64,000 nt of DNA. Source: Mytilinidion resinicola. Its lineage: Eukaryota > Ascomycota > Dothideomycetes > Mytilinidiales > Mytilinidiaceae. Positions 10,255-20,838 of the stretch are shown in pieces. The stretch is taken from the NCBI RefSeq assembly GCF_010093595.1, contig NW_022985441.1, forward strand, positions 983,908 to 1,047,907, written 5' to 3'. Both the position numbers and the translations under genes were made by a program. Each line of letters starts with the position of its first letter. The first letter of the stretch is position 1. The notes beneath the pieces are model-generated. The model did not search any database, had not been told where the DNA came from, and was given only the letters and a program-made list of their open reading frames with translations.

Positions 10255-11991
10255 TTATGCTCCCAGTTCGTGCACGTCCGGTTCGTACTTCTGCCTCCCT
10301 GGCCAAAGTTCCTGTGGTGGCAGCACACTCCCTTTCACCTCTGGCGGCTCATGCCCGAACATTTCCACCATAGTGGTATGCACAGCTTCTTGGTATGGAG
10401 GCGAAACGTCGAGAGCGGCATTGGCTTGCGCAGCTGCATCTGCCCTCTCTTGTTTCCGTCTGGAATGGCCCCGCCACAACAGTACAGCAATGAGGCCTGC
10501 TACTGCCACCGATCCCACGATGATACCAGCAATAGCTCCGGCTGTTAACTTATTCGATGTGGAGCTGCTAGGGGATGGACTTCCAGTGGGCGACGAGGTA
10601 CTACTTGGGACCGATGCAGAGGATTCTGCGGGGGTGGCCTTCGGCTGGACGACGTTGCATTCTTTTGCCACGTCATCGTCCAAGACGGCTACTACGTCGG
10701 TATTTGTAGTCGGACTTGCTTCCCATATTGTGTATGTGTTGGCCTCGTTGTTGACGTGCAAGTAAGCTGACGTGAAAAAATATCTGCCGATGCGTGGCAT
10801 ATCATTTTTGTTTACATCTTGAAGACTGTAAATCATGAGATCTTGCACACTGGTATTGGTAGCGATGCTTCCGTCGTCCGCAATAGTGAGGTCTGGAAGA
10901 ACTAGCTGGCTGTTCGGAATACGTATGGAGAGACCAGCGTCGGTTGTAAAGGTAAGGTCCCCCTGATATGCCTCACCACCAGCATACAGCATGGTGAAGA
11001 AGTTGATTCCAACAGAGCGGCCGACAGGGACGGCTTCTGTCCAGTCCACCCAACGTGAAAAATAAGGATCCAAAGGCATAGACATGACCATTGCACAAGA
11101 AGTACAGATACATGCTTGGAGGTTATAGCCGCCAATGAATTGATCCAGGAGGTTCGGTTCCGACCCATTTGGGAAGTTTAGTTTGATTTCGGTAAAGGTA
11201 ATGAGCATGCCCTGTGTGCAGGTTCCTGGTGCTGTGAGCCTGTCTGTGTGATTATTTGACATGTCCTTGATCTTGGCTCGATCATAGCCTCCTAGGACCA
11301 AATTTCCATTCATCCGCGCCGGTGCTGTTGCTCCGTCTTGACCCCACCAAAAGCCATAGCTCTTTGAACCAATTGTACCAGCTTTCTTCAGCAAGGACAA
11401 TATTGTCGAATTCCTCCCAAGACCAATAGATGCGATCCCGGCGGCGTTTGTGAGTCTTCCCGTATTGACACTTTGGTTGACGAGGCCAAATGGAAAATCT
11501 GAGATAGTCACATTATCGAGCAGCGTAAGCTTGTCCTGGGCAAGGGTTCCTCCGTCGGTGAGTTTTTCGGAGCTCTCGAAGTATGGATTAAGGTTGACAT
11601 TGGGAGCGCTCTGGTTAACATAGGTAGGGGAGTTCTCGGGCTCGAAAAATCCTCCTCGATACGTCATGCATGCCGCTTCGGTATGTTGGCATTTGTCGTC
11701 TTGATGATAGAGAAAGGTGTTGTTGACATCCCTGATAGAGGTCAGTTACACTGCTATTCCCCGACTAGCTCGAGCATATACTCACGCCATAGGCAAGGCA
11801 CTGAAGTTCTGTCGAGGAGTTCCCATCGCAAGGTAAGCTCCTCGCGTGAAGCCTTGATTCGGCAGCCCTACCAGTCGTATGGGAAGGTTGACGGGCGCAA
11901 AACTGCAATTGTTTTTCTGTGCATTGATTGGGATACTCAATAACAGAGACAGTAGAAGCAACATGACGGTGACACCCGTACCCGCCATCAT
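10255..11991 (-). CDS. Aspartic-protease-fold membrane protein, probably catalytically inactive
   Basis: Two exons, 11991-11786 and 11731-10255 (560 aa), joined across a 54-bp intron (GTGAGT...ATCAG). A signal peptide spans residues 1-25 (hydrophobic core M-L-L-L-L-S-L-L-L-S). The ectodomain has the fungal pepsin-like framework: A-M-G-T-P-R-Q-N-F, N-N-T-F-L-Y, R-G-G-F-F-E-P, G-L-G-R-N-S, G-N-L-V-L-G-G-Y-D. Where pepsins have the first Asp-Thr-Gly the sequence reads L-P-M-A-D-V-N-N-T, and no D-(T/S)-G is seen at the expected second site. A Ser/Thr/Pro-rich stalk is followed by one membrane span (A-G-A-I-A-G-I-I-V-G-S-V-A-V-A-G-L-I) and a tail of about 70 residues. This suggests a ligand-binding pseudoprotease or surface sensor rather than a protease; that is inference. 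It lies within the GT25/DUF3431 group and carries the same promoter motif. Confidence 0.8.
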
Positions 11992-12125
11992 GAAAAGAGC
12001 GAAGTACGATGACTAGGCGCGAGGAATGAAGAGAATGAGGCAGTGAAGAGATGGCTGACCCACATGAGATGCGCTCACAGTCGTACAGCCTACCTTTTCC
12101 ATGATTGTGGCCTTGAGCTTGGTAG

Positions 12126-12134
12126 TGCGGCACA
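12126..12134 (-). promoter_or_regulatory. Cluster promoter motif TGTGCCGCA (copy 4)
   Basis: Minus strand TGTGCTGTGCCGCA in extended form, 135 bp upstream of the protease-like start codon. Confidence 0.45.
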
Positions 12135-13044
12135 GCACATGGCCAGGGCGCAGCGGCTACTCTGAAACTCACTTACCAGGTGCTGCATATAAATAACCAT
12201 GGATGTAGCATTCACGGAGTTCTGCTACAAGGGCAGCTCAATCACAGAGTCCAAGCAGGCGCCCAACGCGACAGCCGCTGAAGGGTAAAGAGGCTGGCAC
12301 TGTGTGTGCACGGGGACCGCCTGAAGGAACGGAATATGTTAATGCTAGAGAGGACAATAGGCTGGAAGGCTAGCATATCCCAGACAGGGACGGCGTGTAT
12401 CGTTAGAAGTCCAGGCCTGTATACCATCATACTGTTGGCAGTCAGAGATGTTCTCCGTGGCTTGTCCACAGGGTAGAATCTGCAAGGCTCACAGCTCCCA
12501 TTTGACCGGAATCCGGGTAGCAGACTCCCCAGGCGAGGGTTAGTGGATTTCTCCCTCGGCTTTCTCCTGAGGCCAGGATCATCGAGATGTGGCTGGAGCT
12601 AGTCGGGCAACATCATGAGGCCACTATCTTGCTCTAATCTCGTATAGAGAACCAGCAGCCGTTGTCGATGCAGGGGATTCATGAATTCAGGGGGTCGCCA
12701 AGTCGGCTCCGGAGCAGAGAGGATGAAACATGCAGCACCGCGTCCCTAGGCGGTCCAAGATGTGCTTTTCGTGGACACCAAGCCGATGTTTCTATGTGCG
12801 AGGCATCTCCTAAAGTTGATTTTGAGATGTGTTGAGAGTCAGGAGTTTGAAGATTGCAGTCCCTGCGCGACGGCCCGCATTCGTTTGGTTTTAGCGGCAG
12901 CGGTTATTGTACATCCATGAGAAGCCGGCTAACAGACGGGCGCACTGACTGGGCGCACTAACTAGGCGCAGCGGCTAGAGAGCCCCTGGGCATCTCATCG
13001 CGGTATGGATGAAGGCCGTAGGTTTCGAAAACCACTTACTCTGC

Positions 13045-13053
13045 TGTGCCGCA
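13045..13053 (+). promoter_or_regulatory. Cluster promoter motif TGTGCCGCA (copy 5)
   Basis: CTGCTGTGCCGCA ending 63 bp upstream of the GT25 paralog 2 start codon. Confidence 0.45.
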
Positions 13054-13115
13054 TTCAAGTCATCGTGAAGGCCCGCGATGAGGCCCTTTCGTACCGTGTC
13101 TAATCTTTGCATCGC

Positions 13116-14218
13116 ATGTATACCATGATATCGTTTCCGTTTCTAAATTCTTTTCGCGTGAAATGCTTGATTGCTGGTCTGCTGGCGTTCAACGCGATCT
13201 TCTTAGTACGGCGTTTCCATCTGAATGACTTCTGGACTCGGAGAATCGTGGACTATGGCGCCGGCAACGCGACATTAGGAGTGTGTACTTCCATCCCTTA
13301 GAAGCATCTACTCCCCTCTCTAACTTTGCGAAGTTTGCAGCACTCCTCGCGGTTGCGCCCCCAACAGCTCCTCCACGATACCGATGGCGAAAAGATGGCC
13401 TACTGAAAGCCGCTGCGTATACTGGCCTCAATATCCAGATTCCCGTGCAGCCGGTGTGGACAGACGAGGACACAAATGCTATCATAGCTAAACACCCGAT
13501 GTCGAAGGGGGGCGCAATGTCATGGCTCGGTCATCTGAACGCCCTGAAAACAGCCGCAACACACGCGACGTCCCTCATACTGGAAGACGACGCGGATTGG
13601 GACATCGGAATTAGGTTGGAGATGCCAATAATAGCGGAGGCGGTGCGAAACTTGACGAGATACAAGACGCCTGTCCAAGAGCCAGGACAGCCCGCATTCC
13701 ACATGCCTCCATATGGGACGGAATGGGATGTCTTGTGGCTGGGCCACTGCGGCGAGAACGTTGTCTACGACCCAAAGCCCATAACTTTCGCGGATCCCAC
13801 CGTGCCTCCGTACATCAACTCCTGGGAGGGGGCCGTGTCGCCTGATCCAAAACACACCCGCTGGATTCACTTCTCTGCAGGACCCATCTGCACATACGCA
13901 TACGCGATCACCGCGGAGGGCGCAAAGAAAATACTAACGCGCGATGATCATGGCTCTGAGGGCTTCGACATCTGGCTACACATACGTTGCAAGGGACAAG
14001 AGTTGCGCTGTGTCAGTGTCAACCCGGAGCTCTTTCACCACCACGAGATCGCCGGAGAGAAGGACAGTCTCATCAACGGACCGTCGGAAGATAATAAAGA
14101 CGTGGTCGAGCAGGAAATGACGGACAACATTTGGCATAGTGCCAGATGCAACAGCGCTTCGCGGTCGATGAAACTGGTGACCTGTATGGGTCCCAAACCC
14201 AGCCCCAAGGAAGAATGA
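13116..14218 (+). CDS. GT25-family glycosyltransferase, type II membrane protein (paralog 2)
   Basis: Two exons, 13116-13280 and 13334-14218 (349 aa). The 53-bp intron (GTGTGT...GCGAAG) joins N-A-T-L-G to F-A-A-L-L-A-V. Residues 17-31 (C-L-I-A-G-L-L-A-F-N-A-I-F-L-V) form a signal anchor after a short basic tail. The catalytic block L-E-D-D-A-D-W-D is at about 138-145, followed by L-W-L-G-H-C, Y-A-Y-A-I and P-E-L-F-H-H-H. It lacks the intron shared by paralogs 1 and 3 and instead has one just after the N-x-(S/T)-L-G motif, so it is a more distant paralog. It lies back-to-back with the protease-like gene and tail-to-tail with paralog 3. Substrate unknown. Confidence 0.85.
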
Positions 14219-14704
14219 GACTGCCACGCACCCATTGACGACTTTACGTTAACAAGGGCCGAACCTACATGCGTCGATACGAGCTGCGCGAATACGAGAG
14301 CCTTGTAGATATTCTGTTGCGTACCTTATTAGACTAATGCGCGGCCGGCACGCAAATGTCCTGTCCAGAGGTTCTTTTCCTCAACGAAGCAGCGCTCCAC
14401 GCTCCGGGAGACTCCAAACGAGTCACTCATTGGGTGAGTTTGGTGTCTCCATCTTGGGATCTAGAGAGCATTGATGTTCGAGACTTGAAAGGGGAGGAGA
14501 CAGGACTCGAATCTGTACCTGCACAGAGATACCATATGAGCGACTCATCTGTTCAAAAATTTACCATGATACTTCATACCCATCTCTCTCAGCTCACCAC
14601 ATCTGTTGCAAGCTGTTCAGGCAAATCTCAAAAGCACAATCTTGAAACCCAAGCATCTATTTGATTGTCTAGTATAATTACATCTACACGGAGTGCGTCT
14701 TTCT
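14219..14704. other. Intergenic between convergent GT25 paralogs
   Basis: Holds a tRNA-like fragment on the minus strand (about 14485-14560) that lacks a matching acceptor stem. No gene is supported. Confidence 0.4.
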
Positions 14705-16008
14705 TTACTCAAGCGCATCACGGCCAGGTTTCAAACACCTCCCTTTCCTTCCTACTTCCTTTTGGAAGTGCTTCAAGAGCTTCGTATTATTACCAAACTC
14801 AAAATGCCCACTTGCAAACCCACACCGGATGTGATCCGTCTCCCCTGTACGAAGTCTTTGGTTGATCACAGCCTCGGACTTCTCCGCGCGGTCATAATTG
14901 TAGTCGATCAGTGAATTCTTCGGACCCTCTAGGTGATGGAAGATCTCCGGGTTGACTGTGTAGCACCGCAACGCTCCACCTCCACAGGCCCGTGACAAGG
15001 CGTTGTCCAACGAGTCCATTTGTGCCCATTTTGGGGCTGCCGCGCTCGCCACGTCGTCAGAGAGAATCCGAGCCGCAGATTCTCGGGTGACGGCATACGC
15101 CCAGCTACCGAAGGGGAACTTTGAGGGATGCAGGATCCGGGTGTTTGGGGGCACGTCCAGGGCTGTGAGGACAGATGCCATTTCTGGATGCATGTCGTAA
15201 CGCGGCGGCATGGTGTCATCTAGTATGTATCGGTGTGGGTGATCCGTAAGATTTGACGGAATCAGGACGCCAACACCAATCTCTGTTCCTAGCCAGCTCC
15301 AGCGGTCGAAATGACCAAGATAGATCATATCCCAGCGATTGAGGTCGCCGTAGTAGTAAAGGGATGGATCTTTGGTTTGGTTGAAAAGCGAACGGATCGA
15401 GGCGGCGACTCGAGGAATTTGCAGAGTCCGGAGATGTATGTCCCAGTCCATATCATCTTCCATGATGAGCGCAGTCTCTAGGCCAGATTCCAGAAACCTA
15501 AACACTGTGAGCTACTATAGTCAAAAAAGGAGAAAATCACCTACCATCTCAATACATGCAAATGGCTCAGCCACGCAAATATCATGCCTTTCGTAAGACT
15601 CGAATCTCCGACGCCACTCGGAGCCCTGAAGTTTTGCTCATCTTCGTCCGTCCATTTCGGCAATTCAGGGAATGTGATCTGAATGTCCGTGACATTCGCC
15701 GCTTGTATAAGACCATGGCGACGCGGGGAGGTTGATGGTGAGACAGCAAGTAAAGCTCCAAATCCAAGTGTAGAGTTGGCTGGGAGTTCGAGGCTGGCAG
15801 CAATAGGAGAGAGCTTGTGCAGAGGAAATAGAATAGAATCAGACCAGAGGCCTAGACTGCAGACGAAGACGATGAAAAGTGCAAATGAACCGTAGCGAAT
15901 GTGTTTAGCAGTAAGGCGCACTTCAGGTATGCCTTTCGAATGCATCGTCGACATGATCCACACGCCGTACACAGTGAACGGACGCCGTGCCAGGCGCCAG
16001 GCCATCAT
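14705..16008 (-). CDS. GT25-family glycosyltransferase, type II membrane protein (paralog 3)
   Basis: Two exons, 16008-15545 and 15497-14705 (418 aa). The 47-bp intron joins W-F-L-E-S-G-L-E at exactly the codon split seen in paralog 1. A signal anchor lies at about residues 40-54 (G-S-F-A-L-F-I-V-F-V-C-S-L-G-L). The lumenal domain has N-S-T-L-G-F-G-A, R-R-H-G-L-I-Q-A-A-N-V-T, the acidic M-E-D-D-M-D-W-D at about 167-174, I-Y-L-G-H-F-D-R-W, G-S-W-A-Y-A-V and P-E-I-F-H-H. It is much closer to paralog 1 than to paralog 2, suggesting a recent local duplication. ATG 15954 (M-S-T-M-H-S-K-G) is a plausible alternative start and would leave more room for the promoter motifs upstream. Confidence 0.85.
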
Positions 16009-16032
16009 ATAATGTGGAGAAGCGTCATTTAC

Positions 16033-16041
16033 TGTGCCGCA
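16033..16041 (+). promoter_or_regulatory. Cluster promoter motif TGTGCCGCA (copy 6)
   Basis: ACTGTGCCGCAGCT, 25 bp upstream of ATG 16008 (79 bp from ATG 15954). Confidence 0.45.
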
Positions 16042-16075
16042 GCTGGGAACAGAGACCGCCCGGAGACTGCCATCC

Positions 16076-16084
16076 TGTGCCGCA
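16076..16084 (+). promoter_or_regulatory. Cluster promoter motif TGTGCCGCA (copy 7)
   Basis: CCTGTGCCGCAGCT, a second copy 43 bp from copy 6 in the same orientation and with the same 3' AGCT extension. Confidence 0.45.
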
Positions 16085-16806
16085 GCTCTAAATAGGGAGT
16101 TTCAAGTCTGTGTGCATGAACGCTGGCGGCAAGCATAGTAAGCGCCCTGTCGTACATGCAAAAGACGCTAATTGGGTACATCGCAAACGCCGCAAACACC
16201 TGCAGGGTCCGAGGGTCAGAGCGGCGAGCTTCTTTTCAGGGGTTGTCTCAATTGGTCTAATGCTCCACTACAAGGAAACTTTCACGGGTACCCAGGTGTC
16301 TATGTATGTAATACTTTGGGCAAAGCAGCATATCTTCTACTCTGGCTTCCATACTAAATATAGATCATTTGTAACCAGTCACACAGACCTTTCTGCTTAA
16401 GTAATGCTCTAAATGAGCACAAGCTCACAGCCCTTCAGCTTCTGATGGAACACGTCGCCTGTCCCAACTTACGCTTTGGTGGTGCTTGTATGTCTCAAAC
16501 TCCGTCTACTTCGGTTATTTCGGCCATCATCATTGAGGGCACGCTTTCAGTCGAGGAAAGAGCCTTCAGTCAGATGCCATATCTCTACGCTATCGCACTT
16601 ACGGGTTGAAGAATCAGCAGGCATAGCCCTCTGATTGCAGGAAATATGATCATATCTTCTGAAAGAGAGCATCAAGGTTGATACACATGAAAGCAGCGTC
16701 TCCGTATCTCTCGACCCAAGCGTATTTATAGTCCAACTGTAGAAAGGGTATCCCGTCGATATCTTAGTGTCAGCTCCCTGTCAAATCACAACCGCGATGT
16801 CTTTTC
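16085..16806. other. Intergenic, no gene seen
   Basis: No supportable coding sequence. Confidence 0.4.
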
Positions 16807-17197
16807 CTAACCGATGTAGACAACGGTGTATTCACCCCTCATGGTCTTACCATGAGCAGAGAATGCCGGATTGCACTCGCACAGGCCCCTGATCGTCGTA
16901 TGTACATACCATCGCAGTACAGATCCGAGTCGTAGCAACTGTAAGTCGGAGTAAAGGTAACAAAAGGAGTTTTTCCTGGAACCTGCACTATGGTGTTTCC
17001 TTCGGCGGCTGCTGTGCTATTAGTGGCGGGCTGAGAGGTTGAAGTCACAATGGGTTTGGCGGTGCTTCACCTACATAGGAAGCCCTAGTAAAGGTTTGCT
17101 TGTCGAAGATGTCGAGGCCAATATAGATGTTATGATGCTCCCTCGGCCACGGCGATCGTTTGAGGCTGAGATGAGCCTCTACGTATCAAGCCGCCAT
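16807..17197 (-). pseudogene. Short decayed gene with Cys-rich C-terminus
   Basis: From ATG 17197 the minus strand reads M-A-A, then TGA, then an open protein-like frame (Y-V-E-A-H-L-S-L-K, N-I-Y-I-G-L-D-I-F-D-K, A-S-Y-V-G-E-A-P-P-N-P) to a stop near 17045. A shifted frame continues with a Ser/Thr-rich linker and P-T-Y-S-C-Y-D-S-D-L-Y-C-D-G. A third frame then gives G-L-C-E-C-N-P-A-F-S-A-H-G-K-T and ends at TAG 16809-16807. The Cys pattern is faintly EGF-like. The early TGA could be a CGA-to-TGA change. No intron with proper borders repairs the shifts, so a pseudogene is favoured. Family not recognised. Confidence 0.35.
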
Positions 17198-20100
17198 GGT
17201 CAGGAACCCATTTACCATAACTCCAATTTATTCTTCTTCCAACAGGAAAGCACACAAGGCCGACCCAGAGAGCATGTTCTGGGGACTTTCTGAACCCCTC
17301 TGCGCAGTAAAGAACCCCTCTTTTTACGTAGAGATTTACCGAAACTGATACGTCTACTGAACCATCTATCACTTCTTCCCAACAAACTCACACAAAACCT
17401 ACCATCCGAACCTCCGCCGAGTTCTCCGCGTCCTACCCTATGCACGTCCTACTAAAACTCCATCTCACCAGTCTAATCCAAAGCTTCTTCTCTCAAAAGC
17501 ACGCAAATCCCACCTGATACCTAAAAACGCTCAGTGCCTCTACATGGTTCTCCTCCCATTACTTCCATTGACTTCCATTGACTTCCATACTCTCACGGTA
17601 GCTCTCCCTGTCATTTTCGGCATATGAAGAGGATAATGGGCTACAGCAGCCTGTGGAGTAGTCTTGTTCAGCATCGGCGCGGTCCCGAAGCACCCAGGCG
17701 GAACCGTCTTCATGGCCATTCGAACGCCGTAGTGACGCGGTTGGATGCTGTATCCGCCTCACCGTCCACCACGTCGTTGTCTCTAGGGGGTGTGGTATTT
17801 GTGAAACTCCGTGCCGGGGCTTGGGTAGGCGTGGGCGCTGCGTGATCGCCTCGTTCTCGTCTTCGTGAGTGAGCACGGGATCTCCTTCAGGTCTGGTATG
17901 TAGCAGTGAGCCACTGCATCTAGCGCTGCGACGAGGTGCGGGAAAGCTGATAGAGCGTAAACGGGTTTGAGGCCGGCCGGTGATACTCGGATGGGTGGGA
18001 AGGCCAGGCCTGTCGTGATGTCTGCTGTTCGTTCAGCTGATGAATACCGGTTCGAAACTTCCGGCACGGCTCGATGCCGTGACCAGTGCGTGGCGTGGCC
18101 GACCTCGATCGTTCCGGATGCTGTGGTATTGGATGTCCTAGCGGTTCGATTTAGGGCTGAGTCTCGGCGTCCTATGTTGGTGAAGATTTAGAAAGCGATA
18201 GCCAATTTTTGAGTATGTGGATGCCCGCCGAGCCTCGAAGTTGCTGGACGCTGTGTCCGCCCACTCGGTTACTCCCTTCCACCGGATCCATCTCTTCCAG
18301 CTCGAGCTTGCGGTTAAACGTCCCACCCGATCCGCATTCTGCCCAATCTCAGGAGGGCCGCGGGTTACCGTATAGGAGAGACGATGGATTATGACGTTAG
18401 AATCACATCCTGTTTTTTTCTACGGCAGAGCTAAGGTGGGATGTTGGGGAGTTAAGAGGGTGCTTGGCGGGGGACGCTGAAACTGACGATGCCTAAGCTA
18501 TGATGATTGGTTCTAATGTGCGAAACTTGTTACCTGTGGTGTTCGTGTCATGATAGGAGAGGTGTGGTGGTTAGTGCTAGTGGAAGGAAAACATCCAATA
18601 GCTATAAGTTAGCATTAAGCTCGATCGGGTCATTGTTTGCGGTCGGTGTTAATTGGAGTTCAACAGCACGTATAAATTGGCGACGACGTTCTTAGGGGGG
18701 AGGTTGACTGAGGCATAATTACGTTTGGGGCGAGAGCTGCATGATGAAGAACAAAGAGTCTATTCTTCGGCGCGAGTCCCAAGTGTGTTGTGACAAGGGG
18801 CTTCTCCTGGTCTCGGGTTATTTGAAACTAACCTACTGCAGAACCTAATAAGACGTGATATGCAGCTTATCACCTTATCTGTCCAACTGGCAAAGAGAAT
18901 ACCTGTCAGCTCCCCACCTACACATAGGCGGCGGTGTCTTCCCCGGATGGTAGCGAAGGGAGTCATCCGATCCGACCGTTTCGTGCTGGAAGATCGTCAA
19001 GGACCAGTCCTAATTTGGGCTCCACGATCCTGACCCCCTAGGAATCCACAACACCGCATACATGCGAGGGCGGACGTGGGGAGTGAAGAGATATGGACAG
19101 ATCATCGTGCATCAAAGCCTGACCGCTATATGGCCGTAACAGGAGAGGGGAAAAGATGACACAGACTTGAACGAAGCGGCAGGGAAGGAAGCCTGCCTTG
19201 ACCGTAGTCAAACCTATGGTCTTGTAGTCTGACACTCCTTTTGATCTGACTTTCTCGAAGACACAGACACAACTCGTGCATGCTACCTTTGTATCGTGAG
19301 AAGCTAAGAAGCCTAATTTGGGAACAGGCATTCGAGAGGTAGTGCCGTGTGACGGCGACTATAATCACGTGTAGAGAAATCCCCCCACAGGCTATGGGCG
19401 ACTTGCTCTAAAGCAGCGGGGATGCGGACGGGATGCCTAGGAGAGCAATCAGAGAGAGGGCTTTCGTGCGGCCCGTGACTGGACGGTGGTTGCTTTGCTT
19501 TGGGCGACGATCAAACGTAGCATCCATGCTTCCGACGACGTTTGAGTTCCGTGTGACCGCTTCGAAGGCGTAAAGATCGACTGGACAGACGGGGATCTGT
19601 TACGCTGTGTCGTAAAGTGCAGGTGCTGTGATGTGTGGTGTCTGTTCTTTTGGCCCCAGCCACACAGCGGTGACGGCAGAAGGCGGCGAGGGCAAGGCAT
19701 AGCGAGGCGTGCCGGCCTTTCTAGCAGCCTCGTTCACTTGTCCGTACGCTGCCGTATTCATATCAATGGATGTATGAAGGCCTAACACCTGCACACCTGT
19801 GATGTGTGAGGGGAGACGGCTGAGGGGAGGGGCTGAGACGGGTGATGGCGAAGTTGAGGTTGCAAAAGCGCAGCGCGGTGGCGGACGAATGGGGAGGACG
19901 CGGGGAGGCAATTGGCAGAGGCCAACTCCCATGACGGCATCGTGGGGAGATTGCCGAATTTGCCCTGCGTAAAGCGCCTGGCAGCCTGGCATCGGAGTGG
20001 TTGGGGCAGTGATGCCCGCAGCGCCCCCCGTCTGCCAGAGCCGTCGACGTCGCCTTGGACGTCGCACCACGGCGCATTACATCATTGGGGCCCGCCGATC

Positions 20101-20838
20101 CATTCCCGCGTCTGCAGCGATCGCCCGAGGGCTTTTTTGCCCGTGGTGGCTGGAGGCTTTCCGCGACGACGCCGCCGCAACGGTGCCCGCTGCAGCCTGC
20201 GCATGCGGGCGTGCCTCAACACCAGCGTCCAGCAGCGCAGGGCGGGCCTGGTGACGCCGGTGGCCGCCAGCGAGGGCGACGGCTGCGACGACCCGGGGCT
20301 GCATGGGCGGCTCGCTTGCCGAAGAGTTGGAGCCAAGGTGTTCTGACCGAGTGCGCGGTGGAGCGCTGGAGATCGTCATCTTCCCACGCCGCACCGCTGA
20401 CCATCACCAGCCAAAAGCTCCGCTGCAACCCTCGCGCCCCCGCCGCCTTTGACCGCCGCAACGGCTGCTTCTACGCTGCATCCGGCACCCGGTCCCGCCC
20501 TCGCTCGCCGAACCTGTCCTCAACCCCAGCACCTCCCCGAATGCCCACTCCTGCGCCGAACCCAGTGTTTCTCCTCCAGGGTCCTTGGTCCACGCACAGT
20601 AGCGCCGCCACTACGCCATCGCTAGCCTCCCCCAACTGCCTCCCGTCCACTACGCTCCCGCCCTCTATACCACACCCTCGACTGCTCTGCTTTCCGGCAG
20701 CTGCACCTACTCCAGCACCACCAGGCACAACCTTGGCGTCCACGCTCAACACCACGCCGCCTCTCACGACACGCCTCTCCTCGACTGTCTCCCCTCACGA
20801 CAGCTTCTCCCACCTCGGCGCCTCTCATATATCCAGCC
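17198..20838. other. Gene-poor 3.6-kb stretch
   Basis: Open frames here are inconsistent in phase and composition. The last 800 bp are GC-rich and probably promoter and 5' leader of the SCOC-like gene. A minus-strand stretch at about 17560-18330 has short protein-like pieces in changing frames and may be another remnant, but nothing can be named. Confidence 0.4.

Larger units (their letters stand above)
11992..13115. other. Divergent promoter between the protease-like gene and GT25 paralog 2
   Basis: About 1.1 kb between divergent genes, with motif copies 4 (12126) and 5 (13045) near the two ends and a TATAAATA stretch at about 12188. No coding region recognised. Confidence 0.55.

Noticed and set aside
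14485..14560. tRNA-like sequence on the minus strand (A-box-like GCTCATATGG and B-box-like GATTCGAGTCC)
   Set aside because: The T-arm pairs at four of five positions, but no 5' strand matches the acceptor stem and the arms are too close together. At most a tRNA fragment.
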